Shown piece after piece: positions 1 through 8,927 of a DNA stretch of 64,000 nucleotides. How positions within the stretch are numbered: position 1 is the first letter of the stretch; the number at the start of each line of letters is the position of its first letter. The DNA is from Betaproteobacteria bacterium UBA5216 (lineage in GTDB: Bacteria > Pseudomonadota > Gammaproteobacteria > Burkholderiales > SG8-41): positions 42,928 to 106,927 of the forward strand of contig DHVE01000107.1 in the NCBI GenBank assembly GCA_002412495.1, read 5' to 3'. The translations under genes and the position numbers were made by a program. The notes beneath the pieces are model-generated. The model did no database searches. It saw nothing but the letters and a program-made list of their open reading frames with translations, and had not been told where the DNA came from.

Positions 1-65
1 GGAGATTGCGCAAATAAACATTAAGTATTTGTTTTTATTGTCTTTATTTAATTCGCCGCAACAGG

Positions 66-914
66 CTAACGGTGCCGCCCAACGAAATCCATGATTGCGG
101 CCAGCACATTCGTGCCGTTTTGATGCGGCGGCAACACGTTCCACAACGCCGCGTTCGGCATCAGTTCCTTCATCGCCCACGCGGATGATGTCGAGTGCGA
201 GGCATCCGCCCCCGGCAGGATCAGCGCGGGGGTTTTAATGTTCATCAGTTGCTCGCCGGTCGCGCCCGACGGCATGGTGTCGCCATAGAGCGCGTCACGG
301 CTTTGCGCGCAGATTTCCAGATACTGCTCGACATCAAGTTTGACATAGGCCGCAGTAAACGCCGGATCGGATGCATTCTGCGCCGCCCACGGCCCCGCCT
401 CGGGGTCCAGCCAGAAATTTTTGCCGGACGGCCCCCGCGCGGTGGCGGCGGCCAGACCATTTTTGCGCACAAACTCGATATGACGATCATAAAATCCGCG
501 CCCCTTCAGCATCCACAAATAGCCGCCCACCGGCCAGTGCATCAGCAAACCCGTGCAACGTTCGGGCCGCAGCACCGCCATCGCCGCAGCCACCGACACG
601 CCCATGCAGCCTCCGACGATCCAAGCATTCTTCACGCCGAGGTGATCGAGCAGGGCGTGCCCCTGCCTTGCGAACAACTCCCAGGTCAACTTCTCCACGC
701 GCCCGCCGGACAAGCCCGCTTCGCGCCGGTCATACGCAACCACGGTGAACGATTTCGATAGCGTATTGAGCGCGTCCATTTCCTTCCATACCCCGCTGCC
801 CTGCCAGCGCTCGATGGTGGAGTTAAAACCGCCAGGCGCCAGCACCAGCAAATGCGGCCCGCTGCCCTGTACGAGATAATTCACCTTTAGTCCGTCGATA
901 ATGGCGCTGGGCAT
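66..914 (-). CDS. alpha/beta hydrolase with Cys nucleophile
   Basis: This 282-residue protein has the alpha/beta hydrolase fold pattern: a beta-strand-rich N-terminus, an oxyanion-type APGGF at about 26-30, and a nucleophile elbow GGCMG at 101-105. The elbow carries Cys103 where most family members have Ser. The likely acid is Asp237 (PGADAS) and the likely base His264 (PPHQNG). No signal peptide is visible, so it is probably cytoplasmic. The start at MPSAII was chosen because the longer frame upstream is Arg/Trp-rich non-coding-like sequence reaching into the preceding gene. It lies 55 bases downstream of the acyltransferase on the same strand. The substrate cannot be told from sequence; dienelactone-hydrolase-like or C-C-bond hydrolases are possible. 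Confidence 0.82.
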   Translation of the reverse strand: MPSAIIDGLKVNYLVQGSGPHLLVLAPGGFNSTIERWQGSGVWKEMDALNTLSKSFTVVAYDRREAGLSGGRVEKLTWELFARQGHALLDHLGVKNAWIVGGCMGVSVAAAMAVLRPERCTGLLMHWPVGGYLWMLKGRGFYDRHIEFVRKNGLAAATARGPSGKNFWLDPEAGPWAAQNASDPAFTAAYVKLDVEQYLEICAQSRDALYGDTMPSGATGEQLMNIKTPALILPGADASHSTSSAWAMKELMPNAALWNVLPPHQNGTNVLAAIMDFVGRHR

Positions 915-969
915 GGTCGGGATCCTGTTGTGACTGAACGACTGAAAGTTAAGAGATCGGGCGGGAATT

Positions 970-2388
970 CTACCGCAAGGCATCCACCAGCGGCGCAATG
1001 GCGTTCGCGTAGTAATCCAGCAACGCACGCTCCGTTTCCACCGCCGTGAACAGGCCGTTTTCTTCGCGCACGACATGCCGTAACGTCAGCATGCGCAGCC
1101 CGACGCCAATGGCGTAATCGAGATCGCGGCGCGGCACATGCACATGCGCCCCGCTGGCCTCCAACCGTCGCGCCAGCTCCGTGGCCTGAATCTTCAAGTC
1201 GATTTCCGCCAGTGGCTCGCCCCGCTGGCGCGCCAACACCGAGGCCACCAGCGAGACCGGCAATACCGGAATCACCTGCCGTATCGCCGTCATCAGCGAT
1301 TGCCCGACTGCCTGAACCGCGGCGTGCCGGGCGCTGTCATCCAGTGTCCTGAAATCTACGCCGGTGCGCGCGGCATGTTCGCGCATCGACATCGGCCGTC
1401 CGAAGTTGACACACGCGTAACCGTAACGAAACCACCCGCCGTTCGCCATCAGCCACACGTTACGCAGAAAAAAGCCCGCGACCGTCGCGAGCGCGGCAAA
1501 AAAGCCGCGCCTGGGCAGCGTGGTATCCAGCTTGCGCAGCAGCGTTCTGTCTTCCAGCACGCGATCGTAGTTGATGCCCACGGGGATGAACACCAGATCG
1601 CGTTCCGCCGCCGGGTTGAATGATTTGAGCATGTAATCCAGTAGGCCTAGCTTGGGCGCGCGCAATTTGCCATCCGACGACAACCCCCCTTCCGGAAACA
1701 CCGCCTGCGGCACGCCGCCTTCGGTGGCCATTTGCACATAGCGCTGAAGCACCGCGCGATACAGTGGATCCCCCGAATTGCGCCGCACGAAGTACGCCCC
1801 CATCGACCGGATGAGACTTTGCAGCGGCCAGATGCGCGCCCACTCGCCGACCGCATACGATAACGCCGTGCGCTCGGCCGCCAGGAATGCCACCAGCACA
1901 TAATCCATGTTGCTGCGGTGATTCATCACGAACACCACGGAAGAGCGCGGATTGATCGCCTCCAGCGCCTTGCTGTCGGCGGTTGCGAGTCTGACCCGAT
2001 ACAGCCATCGCGCATAGTGCTTGGCGATCCAGTAGCCCCAGCGAAAATACGCGTAGGCGTTGAACGACGGCACGATCTCGCGGGCATATTTTTCCACGCG
2101 CGACAGCACCTCGTTGCGAGGCACGCGTTCCGCGGCGCAATATTGCGTGACCGCGGCCTGCACTTTCTCGTCGTGAAAAAGCCGGTCAATCAGCACCCGG
2201 CGGCGCGTAAGCTTAAAGGCCGGTATCTCGATATTGAACCGCGTGTTGACGTCATCGATCACGCGATTCATCTTGCGCCGAAAATACCAGCGCACGCCGG
2301 GCAGTAGAAAAAACTGCGCGACCGCCGCAAGCGCCAACACGCATAACATCACCACCTGCCACAGTGGCAAGACGACCGGATCATTCAT
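970..2388 (-). CDS. PlsB-like glycerol-3-phosphate acyltransferase family protein
   Basis: The 472-residue protein has one N-terminal membrane segment (about 10-30) followed by a PlsC/PlsB-type acyltransferase domain. Visible motifs are HRSNMD at 157-162 (the HX4D catalytic motif), GAYFVRR at 197-203, FPEGGLSSDGK at 231-241 and FIPVGINYDRVLED at 267-280. These are the four blocks of glycerol-3-phosphate acyltransferases, and the last two are PlsB-like rather than PlsC-like. It is much shorter than E. coli PlsB (about 800 residues), so it belongs to a short PlsB-like subgroup. It probably acts at the inner membrane face in phospholipid synthesis. A dihydroxyacetone-phosphate or lysophosphatidate acyltransferase role cannot be excluded. 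Confidence 0.85.
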   Translation of the reverse strand: MNDPVVLPLWQVVMLCVLALAAVAQFFLLPGVRWYFRRKMNRVIDDVNTRFNIEIPAFKLTRRRVLIDRLFHDEKVQAAVTQYCAAERVPRNEVLSRVEKYAREIVPSFNAYAYFRWGYWIAKHYARWLYRVRLATADSKALEAINPRSSVVFVMNHRSNMDYVLVAFLAAERTALSYAVGEWARIWPLQSLIRSMGAYFVRRNSGDPLYRAVLQRYVQMATEGGVPQAVFPEGGLSSDGKLRAPKLGLLDYMLKSFNPAAERDLVFIPVGINYDRVLEDRTLLRKLDTTLPRRGFFAALATVAGFFLRNVWLMANGGWFRYGYACVNFGRPMSMREHAARTGVDFRTLDDSARHAAVQAVGQSLMTAIRQVIPVLPVSLVASVLARQRGEPLAEIDLKIQATELARRLEASGAHVHVPRRDLDYAIGVGLRMLTLRHVVREENGLFTAVETERALLDYYANAIAPLVDALR

Positions 2389-2633
2389 AAGGGAGTACTC
2401 ATACTATCGATCATAACGCACGGTTTCCGGGGACGGGCATTGAAGCGCGACGGCCACCACAGTTGGGGCATGATTCTCGCGCAGAACTTAACTTGTTGAT
2501 TTTAGGATTAAAATTTAATGGCAGCGTATTGCGAAACAACGGCGAAACAGCGTGCCTCATCACACCCGAAAAATATCCACTGGAAATCAGATTAGTTAAA
2601 TTACAATCTGCCTCAGACGGGCATGCCATATCA

Positions 2634-3704
2634 ATGAACAGCAATTACATCTTCGATCCAACGCTTTCCAACGACGAGCTGCGTGGATTTACCCGAACCA
2701 TCGCCGAGATCGAATGGCTGCTGCTGATATTGGTGCTGCTGTTTCAGCTTGCATTGTCGCCCGACCCGGTGTCATCCGCCGCGCTGGCGATGGCGATGTT
2801 CTTTTACACCGCGTTTGTGCTGTTGTTCCGTTATCTTAATTTTTACCGCAGGGAAACCTACTGGAAGCTTACCGTCGAAACCGGCATGATGATCGTTTTC
2901 ATCACTTGGGTATTGCTATACACGGGACGCCTGTCCAGTCCGCTGGTGAATTTATACTTGCTGGTGATTATCACCAGCGCCTTGACGCTGGGGCGCATCG
3001 CCACCATTGTCTGCATGATCATCATCGGCGGGTGTTACGTCTGGCTGGGATTCCCCTCGAAACACGCAGTGGCATTTTCGGTGATGAGTGCGGAGTTTGT
3101 CGGGCAATTCGCGCCGATGCTGCTGGTGGCCTACATCACCACCATGCTCTCGGCCGACACGCGCCGGGCCATGGCGCATGTCAAGACGCTGTCGGAAACC
3201 GACGAACTTACCGGCACCCTCAACCGCCGCGCGTTTCTTTCTGTCGCCGCGCGCAATCACAGCCTGGCCCAGCGTTTTGGCCGCAAGTACGGCGTGATCA
3301 TGATCGATTCCGACAGTTTGAAGGCGGTCAACGATGAGTACGGCCATGAAGCCGGCGACGAATTACTCAAGATCATGGTGCAGAAAATCCAGCATGAACT
3401 GCGTCAATCGGATTTGATGTCACGCTATGGCGGCGATGAATTCGTGGTGCTGCTGCCAGATACCGACGCCGAAGGCGCCCTGCTGACCGCGGAACGCATA
3501 CGCGAACGCATCGCCGCGGCAATGCTGCATGCCCAATCCCGGCGCGTGGCTATTAGCGCGAGCATGGGCGTGGCGACGTATCCGGACAATGGCGGCGATT
3601 TTGATCGCGTGTTTGAGGCCGCCGACACCGCCATGTACGCCAGTAAAAACAGCGGCAAGAACAAGGTCACCGTCGCGCAGGCGGCCGCCCCGCGCGCAGG
3701 GTAG
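2634..3704 (+). CDS. membrane-bound diguanylate cyclase (GGDEF)
   Basis: Six hydrophobic segments (about 27-41, 47-66, 84-98, 104-121, 123-139, 153-172) form an integral membrane sensor, followed by a short linker and a GGDEF domain from about 180. The active-site loop GGDEF is intact at 266-270. The inhibitory-site motif RxxD (RQSD, 257-260) stands exactly five residues before it, so the enzyme should be active and product-inhibited. It would make cyclic di-GMP from two GTP at the inner membrane. No EAL domain is present. The start at 2634 is chosen because the membrane domain follows directly; an in-frame extension to 2463 is open but looks non-coding. No strong Shine-Dalgarno is visible. 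The signal sensed is unknown. Confidence 0.88.
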   Translation: MNSNYIFDPTLSNDELRGFTRTIAEIEWLLLILVLLFQLALSPDPVSSAALAMAMFFYTAFVLLFRYLNFYRRETYWKLTVETGMMIVFITWVLLYTGRLSSPLVNLYLLVIITSALTLGRIATIVCMIIIGGCYVWLGFPSKHAVAFSVMSAEFVGQFAPMLLVAYITTMLSADTRRAMAHVKTLSETDELTGTLNRRAFLSVAARNHSLAQRFGRKYGVIMIDSDSLKAVNDEYGHEAGDELLKIMVQKIQHELRQSDLMSRYGGDEFVVLLPDTDAEGALLTAERIRERIAAAMLHAQSRRVAISASMGVATYPDNGGDFDRVFEAADTAMYASKNSGKNKVTVAQAAAPRAG

Positions 3705-4544
3705 CTACGGCGCTGCGCGGGCGCGTCGTCCCGCCCGGAAATACGCGGTGTTATCGTAGAAGGATTCCCTCGCGTTTTCCGGCCACCAGTCCGGCACACC
3801 CAGCAACGGCAAGGGCGCCAGTTCCCGCGGCGTCAAAAACGCCGTCTCGTCCGACACGCGTGCAGCCAGACGCGCATCCAGCGTTTCCCACGTGCCACCC
3901 TCGATGGTCATGGACGGCTGACTGCCCTGCTCCGCTTCGAACAGAATGGCATGCCCCGTGATACCCACAAACGGTTGCAACGCCTTTTCGTAAAGCGCAT
4001 GCCCCAAAATGATGCAGCGAAAATGCCGCCGCACGCGCTCCCGCCGCCGCCAGAACAATTGCTTCCACGCAAAGTCGCGCACGTCTTGCAACAAGTCCGC
4101 GTCGCCGGACAGCACCACCACGCCACTTTCATCGAAGAGTGTCAACGCGTCCTGCGCCGGTCCTCGATTCAGGGTGCCGCTTTGTTGTTGTCCCAGCAAC
4201 GCGCGATAGTGGCGCGCATTGATCGCCGCCTTGGCACGTGGAAACGCCAGCCACACCAGCAGGTTGAATAAATCGTGCCAGTCGTACGTTCGTATCGGCA
4301 ACTCGCCGTCGCGGAATATGCGCACTTCGTAACGATCCTCGAATGCCCCCCCGCGCGCGTTCTGCACAACCACCCGTAAGGGCCGGCCACCACCCGACAC
4401 CAGTCCGCGCGCGTCAATGCTCGCCTGCAACGCCGCCAGCGACGGCCAATCCGCGCCACGCAAAATCGCGCCGCATGGCTCGCAACGCCACAGCGCCTCG
4501 AACAGCGGCGACTGGCGGATGGCGGTGGTGTCCCAGGGTTGCAT
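3705..4544 (-). CDS. DUF3025 family protein
   Basis: This is a protein of about 279 residues with the DUF3025 pattern: an acidic YDWHDLFNLLVWLAFPRAK-type core around residues 86-105, an NARHY segment after it, and a C-terminal GVPDWWPEN motif with a following FYDNTAYFR. It is soluble, with no signal peptide. The function of the family is unknown. It converges on the GGDEF gene with no spacer and diverges from the FAD oxidoreductase gene 69 bases away. The start at MQPWDTT was preferred; a start at 4601 would add 19 Arg-rich residues in what is probably the shared promoter region. Confidence 0.75.
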   Translation of the reverse strand: MQPWDTTAIRQSPLFEALWRCEPCGAILRGADWPSLAALQASIDARGLVSGGGRPLRVVVQNARGGAFEDRYEVRIFRDGELPIRTYDWHDLFNLLVWLAFPRAKAAINARHYRALLGQQQSGTLNRGPAQDALTLFDESGVVVLSGDADLLQDVRDFAWKQLFWRRRERVRRHFRCIILGHALYEKALQPFVGITGHAILFEAEQGSQPSMTIEGGTWETLDARLAARVSDETAFLTPRELAPLPLLGVPDWWPENARESFYDNTAYFRAGRRARAAP

Positions 4545-4613
4545 CGCGCGAGTGTACGACGTCGAGCGCCGGCGCGGTAGAATGCCGACCTTCTCCAGCA
4601 ACGCAATTCACCC

Positions 4614-5729
4614 ATGGAAACCATCGATTGCGCCGTCATCGGCGCGGGCGTCGTAGGCTTGGCCATCGCGCGCAACCTCGCGATCAGCGGGCGCGAAGTC
4701 GTCATTCTCGAAGCCGAAGACGCCTTCGGCACCCACACCAGCGCGCGCAACTCCGAAGTCATACACGCGGGCATCTACTATGCTTCCGGCTCCCTGAAGG
4801 CCCGCTTGTGCGTGCCGGGCCGCAAGGCGCTGTATCAGTATTGCGCCGAGCACGACGTGAATCACCGGCGCATCGGCAAAGTCATTGTTGCCTGCGACGA
4901 CAGCGAAGTCGCCGGCCTCAAAAAATACAAGGCACAAGCCGAAGCCAACGGCGTGGATGACCTCCGCATGCTGACACCCGCCGAACTCGCCGAGATGGAG
5001 CCGGCGGTGCGCTGCGTGGCGGGTTTTTTATCGCCCTCCACCGGCATCATCGACAGTCACGGACTGATGCTTTCGTATCTGGGTGAAGCCGAGGATCACG
5101 GCGCCATGCTCGCGTTGTCCAGCCCCGTGCTGGGCGGGCGCGTGCTGAGTAACGGGAGTGATGGCATCGTGCTCGACGTGGGCGGCGCGGAACCCATGAC
5201 CGTGAAATGCCGCACCGTCGTCATCAGCGCCGGACTCAAGGCGCCGGATGTCGCGCGCGGCATTCAAGGCATTCCGGCCGCGACGATTCCGCCCACCTAT
5301 TACGCCATTGGCCACTACTACACGCTCACCACGAAATCGCCGTTCAACCGCCTGATTTATCCAGTAGCCCGTCCCGACTGGCTGGGCGTACACGTCACCA
5401 TTGACCTGGGCGGGCGAGTCAAATTCGGTCCTGACTTTGAGTGGATCGACCGCGTGGACTATCAATTCGACGAGCGCCGGGAGGCCTCGTTTTATAAAGC
5501 CATACGCCATTACTTTCCCGGATTACAGGACGGCACCTTGCAACCGGGCTACACCGGCATCCGTCCGCGCATCACCGGGCCGGGCGAGCCGGTGCAGGAT
5601 TTCACTTTCCATGGCGAAAGCGAACACGGCATTAAGGGGCTCATCGCGCTCTACGGCATTGAATCGCCGGGACTCACGTCGTCGCTGGCGATCGCGGATT
5701 ATGTCGCGGAGCGGCTCGACCAAGGTTGA
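4614..5729 (+). CDS. FAD-dependent oxidoreductase, L-2-hydroxyglutarate oxidase-like
   Basis: The 371-residue DAO-superfamily flavoprotein has a dinucleotide-binding GAGVVG at 10-15, followed by ILEAED at the end of the second strand. The SARNSEVIHAGIYY segment at about 43-56 is characteristic of the L-2-hydroxyglutarate dehydrogenase/oxidase (LhgO) group, as is the C-terminal GIESPGLTSSLAIA block. Family members oxidise L-2-hydroxyglutarate to 2-oxoglutarate using FAD and pass electrons to quinone or oxygen. No signal peptide is seen. The LhgO assignment is by motif resemblance; a related glycerol-3-phosphate or amino-acid oxidase is the main alternative. The gene stands alone, divergent from the DUF3025 gene. 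Confidence 0.82.
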   Translation: METIDCAVIGAGVVGLAIARNLAISGREVVILEAEDAFGTHTSARNSEVIHAGIYYASGSLKARLCVPGRKALYQYCAEHDVNHRRIGKVIVACDDSEVAGLKKYKAQAEANGVDDLRMLTPAELAEMEPAVRCVAGFLSPSTGIIDSHGLMLSYLGEAEDHGAMLALSSPVLGGRVLSNGSDGIVLDVGGAEPMTVKCRTVVISAGLKAPDVARGIQGIPAATIPPTYYAIGHYYTLTTKSPFNRLIYPVARPDWLGVHVTIDLGGRVKFGPDFEWIDRVDYQFDERREASFYKAIRHYFPGLQDGTLQPGYTGIRPRITGPGEPVQDFTFHGESEHGIKGLIALYGIESPGLTSSLAIADYVAERLDQG

Positions 5730-5819
5730 GTTGGACAGATCTGAATACATTTCATTCGATCAATATACAATAATCTTGTCGTGATTATTCCGGGGCGCTG
5801 GCTCAGCCGGCGGGATCAT

Positions 5820-6800
5820 ATGTCTACACGCCGTGACTTGCTGATTGCCATGGGAAGTGGCTTGTTCGCAGTGCCGTTCCGCTCTTCCGCACAACAGCAA
5901 GGAAAAGTCTGGCGTATAGGTATGCTCGACACGACATCGCAGGCATTGAACGCGGCCAATCTTAAATCGTTCCAACAGGGCTTGCGCGAACTCGGCTATG
6001 TCGAGGGAAAAAATATCATTATTGAATATCGCTCTGCGGATGGCCGCCCCGAACGTTTTCCCGATCTTGCGTCGGAGTTGATTCGGACGCAGGTTGATCT
6101 AATCGTCGCGCGCGGGACACCAGCGAGTCAGGCTGCCATCAAGGCCTCTTCGACGATTCCCGTAGTTATAAACATGGTCGGGGATCCATTTGTGCTCGTC
6201 AAGAGCTTATCGCGACCGGGCAGTAACTTTACCGGGTTGACCTCAATGACGTCCGAATTGCAGGCAAAGCGTGTGGAGATTCTTAAGGACACCATTCCGG
6301 GTGCCACGCGCATAGCGGTAATGCTGAATTTGAGCAACCCCGCCCAGCCGCAGGAGTGGAAGGAGATGGGGATGGCAGCGAAATCATTAGGCGTCCAGCC
6401 CCATCTTCTCGATATTCGAAAGCCAGAGGATATCGAGCCCTCATTTGAGGCCGCTATCAAGCAGCGTGTGCACGCGCTTGTCGTGGGACAAGAGGGCCTA
6501 ATCCAAGCAAACGCAAAGCGCATCGCCGAATTCGCCATGAAGCATCGGCTGCCCGCAATATATGCGGGAAAAGAGTTCGTTGAGGCGGGTGGGCTGATGA
6601 GCTACGGCGTGAGTGCCCCTGATATGTACCGCCGCGCCGCAGCCTATGTCGACAAGCTTTTCAAGGGGGCCAAATCCGGGGATATTCCGATCGAACGACC
6701 CATGCGATTTGAGATGGCGATAAATCTGCAAACCGCCAAGGCTATCGGCGTCAAGTTCCCACAAAGGGTGCTGATCCGCGCTGACAAAATAATTGAATGA
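5820..6800 (+). CDS. orphan ABC_sub_bind substrate-binding protein
   Basis: A 326-residue periplasmic binding protein of the ABC_sub_bind (type I PBP) family. The N-terminus MSTRRDLLIAMG is a twin-arginine-like signal followed by a hydrophobic stretch and SSAQQQ at the likely cleavage site. Family landmarks are RIGMLD (start of lobe 1), LRELGYVEGKN, a VGDPF segment, LSRPGSNFTGL and the C-terminal LIRADKIIE. No permease or ATPase is nearby. It closely resembles the array member at 52065-53045, sharing the PAQPQEWKEM segment. Its stop is fused to an ATGACAACGCGG start-like sequence, as at the array junctions (see findings). The ligand is unknown. Confidence 0.88.
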   Translation: MSTRRDLLIAMGSGLFAVPFRSSAQQQGKVWRIGMLDTTSQALNAANLKSFQQGLRELGYVEGKNIIIEYRSADGRPERFPDLASELIRTQVDLIVARGTPASQAAIKASSTIPVVINMVGDPFVLVKSLSRPGSNFTGLTSMTSELQAKRVEILKDTIPGATRIAVMLNLSNPAQPQEWKEMGMAAKSLGVQPHLLDIRKPEDIEPSFEAAIKQRVHALVVGQEGLIQANAKRIAEFAMKHRLPAIYAGKEFVEAGGLMSYGVSAPDMYRRAAAYVDKLFKGAKSGDIPIERPMRFEMAINLQTAKAIGVKFPQRVLIRADKIIE

Positions 6801-6853
6801 CAACGCGGTGTAATTTTTTCACCCAACCGAAGCATGCAGAATCACAATTTTGA
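6797..6853 (+). other. vestigial tandem-array junction after the orphan binding protein
   Basis: An ATG overlaps the TGA of the orphan binding-protein gene (ATGA) and opens a frame reading MTTRC then 13 unrelated residues to a stop. MTTR is how five ABC_sub_bind genes of the 51-61 kb array begin, and the same ATTGAATGA overlap joins most of those genes. The remainder matches no signal peptide or binding-protein sequence. It is best read as the leftover first codons of a lost neighbouring copy. Confidence 0.55.
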
Positions 6854-6874
6854 TTTCTACAGACGTACACTTGC

Positions 6875-7924
6875 TCACGGAACCCATTCCAGCGGCGCTT
6901 CATCCAGCGCCGCCGCCTGCTCGCGCAGGGCGAGGATGTGATCCTGCCAGTAGCGCTGGGTATTGAAAAACGGAAAACTCCGCGGGAACGCCGGGTCCTC
7001 CCACCGCCGCGCCAGCCAGCCGGCGTAATGCACCATGCGCAAGGTGCGCAGCGGTTCGATCAGGGCCAGTTCCGCCGGATTGAAATCAAAGAACTCGTGA
7101 TAACCCGCGAGGATCGCCGCCAGTTGCCGCTGTTGCGCCGCGCGCTCGCCGCCGAGCCACATCCAGATGTCCTGAACCGCCGGCCCCATGCGCGCGTCGT
7201 CGAGGTCCACAAAGTGCGGGCCGCCCGGATTCCCTTCGGTCCACAAAATATTGCCCGCGTGACAATCGCCATGCAACCGCAGCGGATCGAATCCGCGTCC
7301 GCGATCGCATTGCTCCCAACGCTGCATGACGCGTGCCAGCACGTCGCGCGCCGTGCTTTCATAGGCCACGCGTAAATCCGGCGGCACGAAATCATGGTCG
7401 AGCACGTAGCGCACCGGCGCCTCGCCGAATTCCTCCCAGCCTATCCCGGGTCGATGCTTAAAATTGTCCAGCGCCCCGTTGGCATGAATGCGCGCGATAA
7501 ACCGCCCGAGCCAGCGCAGCGTGTCCCCGTCCTCGAACTCCGGCGTGCGCCCGCCCCGGCGCGGGGTGAGCGCAAACAGGAAGCCAGCGTGTTCATGCAG
7601 CGTGCGCCCCTTGAGCCGGAGCGGCGCCACGACCGGCAATTCCGCCTCGGCCAGTTCCAGCGCGAAAGCATGCTCCTCCAGAATGGCCGCCCGGCTCCAG
7701 CGTTGCGGACGGTAGACTTTCACCACCACGCTGTCGCTTCCATTGCCGCCGTCGGGTTCCGCGAGCCACACCTGATACACGCGATTTTCATAGCTGTTCA
7801 ACGCATTGAGGCGGCCGTCGCAGCGCAGGCCGGTGGTCTCGATGGCATCGAGCAGGCATTCCGGCGTCAGCGTCGCGTAAGGTGCGGTGGGCACAGTGCC
7901 GTCCGTGTTATTTTTCTTGGGCAT
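6875..7924 (-). CDS. srkA: stress response serine/threonine kinase SrkA (YihE/RdoA)
   Basis: The 349-residue kinase has an aminoglycoside-phosphotransferase fold. The N-terminal NSYENRVYQV glycine-poor loop is at about 43-52, the VVVKVYRPQRWS nucleotide-lysine strand at about 66-77, the catalytic HGDCHAGNI at 218-226 and the metal-binding DLDD at 240-243, followed by a PAVQDIWMWL segment. These match E. coli SrkA, a cytoplasmic kinase of the Cpx stress response that protects against reactive oxygen and MazF-type toxicity. The length is as expected for the family (about 330). The ATG at 7924 is preferred over a TTG one codon upstream. It stands divergent from corA with a 52-base gap. Confidence 0.92.
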   Translation of the reverse strand: MPKKNNTDGTVPTAPYATLTPECLLDAIETTGLRCDGRLNALNSYENRVYQVWLAEPDGGNGSDSVVVKVYRPQRWSRAAILEEHAFALELAEAELPVVAPLRLKGRTLHEHAGFLFALTPRRGGRTPEFEDGDTLRWLGRFIARIHANGALDNFKHRPGIGWEEFGEAPVRYVLDHDFVPPDLRVAYESTARDVLARVMQRWEQCDRGRGFDPLRLHGDCHAGNILWTEGNPGGPHFVDLDDARMGPAVQDIWMWLGGERAAQQRQLAAILAGYHEFFDFNPAELALIEPLRTLRMVHYAGWLARRWEDPAFPRSFPFFNTQRYWQDHILALREQAAALDEAPLEWVP

Positions 7925-7976
7925 CAAGGAACTCTGGGGCTAGAATGCGCGCAATCATGGATGCGAGGGAATCGCA

Positions 7977-8921
7977 ATGCTAACAGCCTACGTGCGCAGC
8001 GGCCAATCGCTCACGCGGAAGATCGTCAATTTGCGCGCGGAATTGCCGCTGGACGCCGTGTGGGTCGATTTGAACGACCCCACGGATCAGGAACGCAACT
8101 GGGTCAAGGAGCAATTCAACCAGGAATTGCAATTCATCGAGGAACTGGGCGAGATCGAAGCCAGTTCGCGCTACTACCGCGATGAAACCGGACTGCACAT
8201 CAACCTGTATTTTCTGGCCCTGGAAAACGGTCTGGCACGCAACGTAAACGTTGCCTTCACCATCAACAATAACCGCCTGTTCACCCTGCGCACGGACGAG
8301 CTTCCGGAAATACGCACCTACTACAATTACGCGTCAAAAAATGCCGACGAATTCCCCAATCCGGCAAGCATGCTGCTCGGGCTGGTCGCCACGCGCGTGG
8401 GCATTATGGCCGATCTGTATGAAAAGCTGCAGCGCGAGCTCGATGCCGTGAGCGGCAACATCTTTCGCACCAAGTCGCGCGAGCTGCCGCTGGCGCTGGA
8501 ATCGCTGGCGCGCATTGAAGACATCAACGGCAAGGCGCGTCTGGGCTTCATGGAAAACAAGCGCGCGTATTCCAACCTGTCGCGCAATCCGGATATCGCG
8601 GTCAACATCGAGTCCATGAACGAGGTGCTTCGCGACGTGGAGTCATTGATGAATTTTTCGGATTTCCTTGCCGACCGCACCAAGTTTCTGATGGATGCCG
8701 CCATCGGCATGATCAACATCGCGCACAACCGGCGCATCAATGTATTTACCGTGCTGTCGGTGGTGCTGATGCCGCCTACGCTGATCGCCAGCATCTACGG
8801 CATGAATTTCCGGCACATGCCCGAGCTGGAATGGACCTACGGCTATCCGATGGCACTGGGACTCATGGTGCTGGTCGCCGTGGGCCCCATCCTCTTTCTG
8901 CGGCATCGTGGCTGGCTGTAA
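7977..8921 (+). CDS. corA: magnesium/cobalt transporter CorA
   Basis: A 314-residue CorA. The N-terminal cytoplasmic alpha/beta domain runs to about 230, followed by a long helix and two C-terminal membrane segments (about 255-275 and 291-308). The diagnostic YGMNF is at the end of the first segment (GMN, 275-277), with an acidic MPEL loop after it. The protein assembles as a pentameric Mg2+ (also Co2+ or Ni2+) channel in the inner membrane. The C-terminus is short and basic (RHRGWL), as in other CorA proteins. It is a single-gene unit divergent from srkA. Confidence 0.95.
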   Translation: MLTAYVRSGQSLTRKIVNLRAELPLDAVWVDLNDPTDQERNWVKEQFNQELQFIEELGEIEASSRYYRDETGLHINLYFLALENGLARNVNVAFTINNNRLFTLRTDELPEIRTYYNYASKNADEFPNPASMLLGLVATRVGIMADLYEKLQRELDAVSGNIFRTKSRELPLALESLARIEDINGKARLGFMENKRAYSNLSRNPDIAVNIESMNEVLRDVESLMNFSDFLADRTKFLMDAAIGMINIAHNRRINVFTVLSVVLMPPTLIASIYGMNFRHMPELEWTYGYPMALGLMVLVAVGPILFLRHRGWL

Positions 8922-8927
8922 CCCGTG

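Noticed and set aside
2463..2633. N-terminal extension of the GGDEF protein
   Set aside because: The frame is open, but its residues look unlike a protein start and it runs through the divergent promoter region.
7394..8185. Plus-strand frame opposite srkA and running into corA
   Set aside because: It covers the kinase catalytic motifs in antisense and overlaps the corA start; composition is that of a shadow frame.
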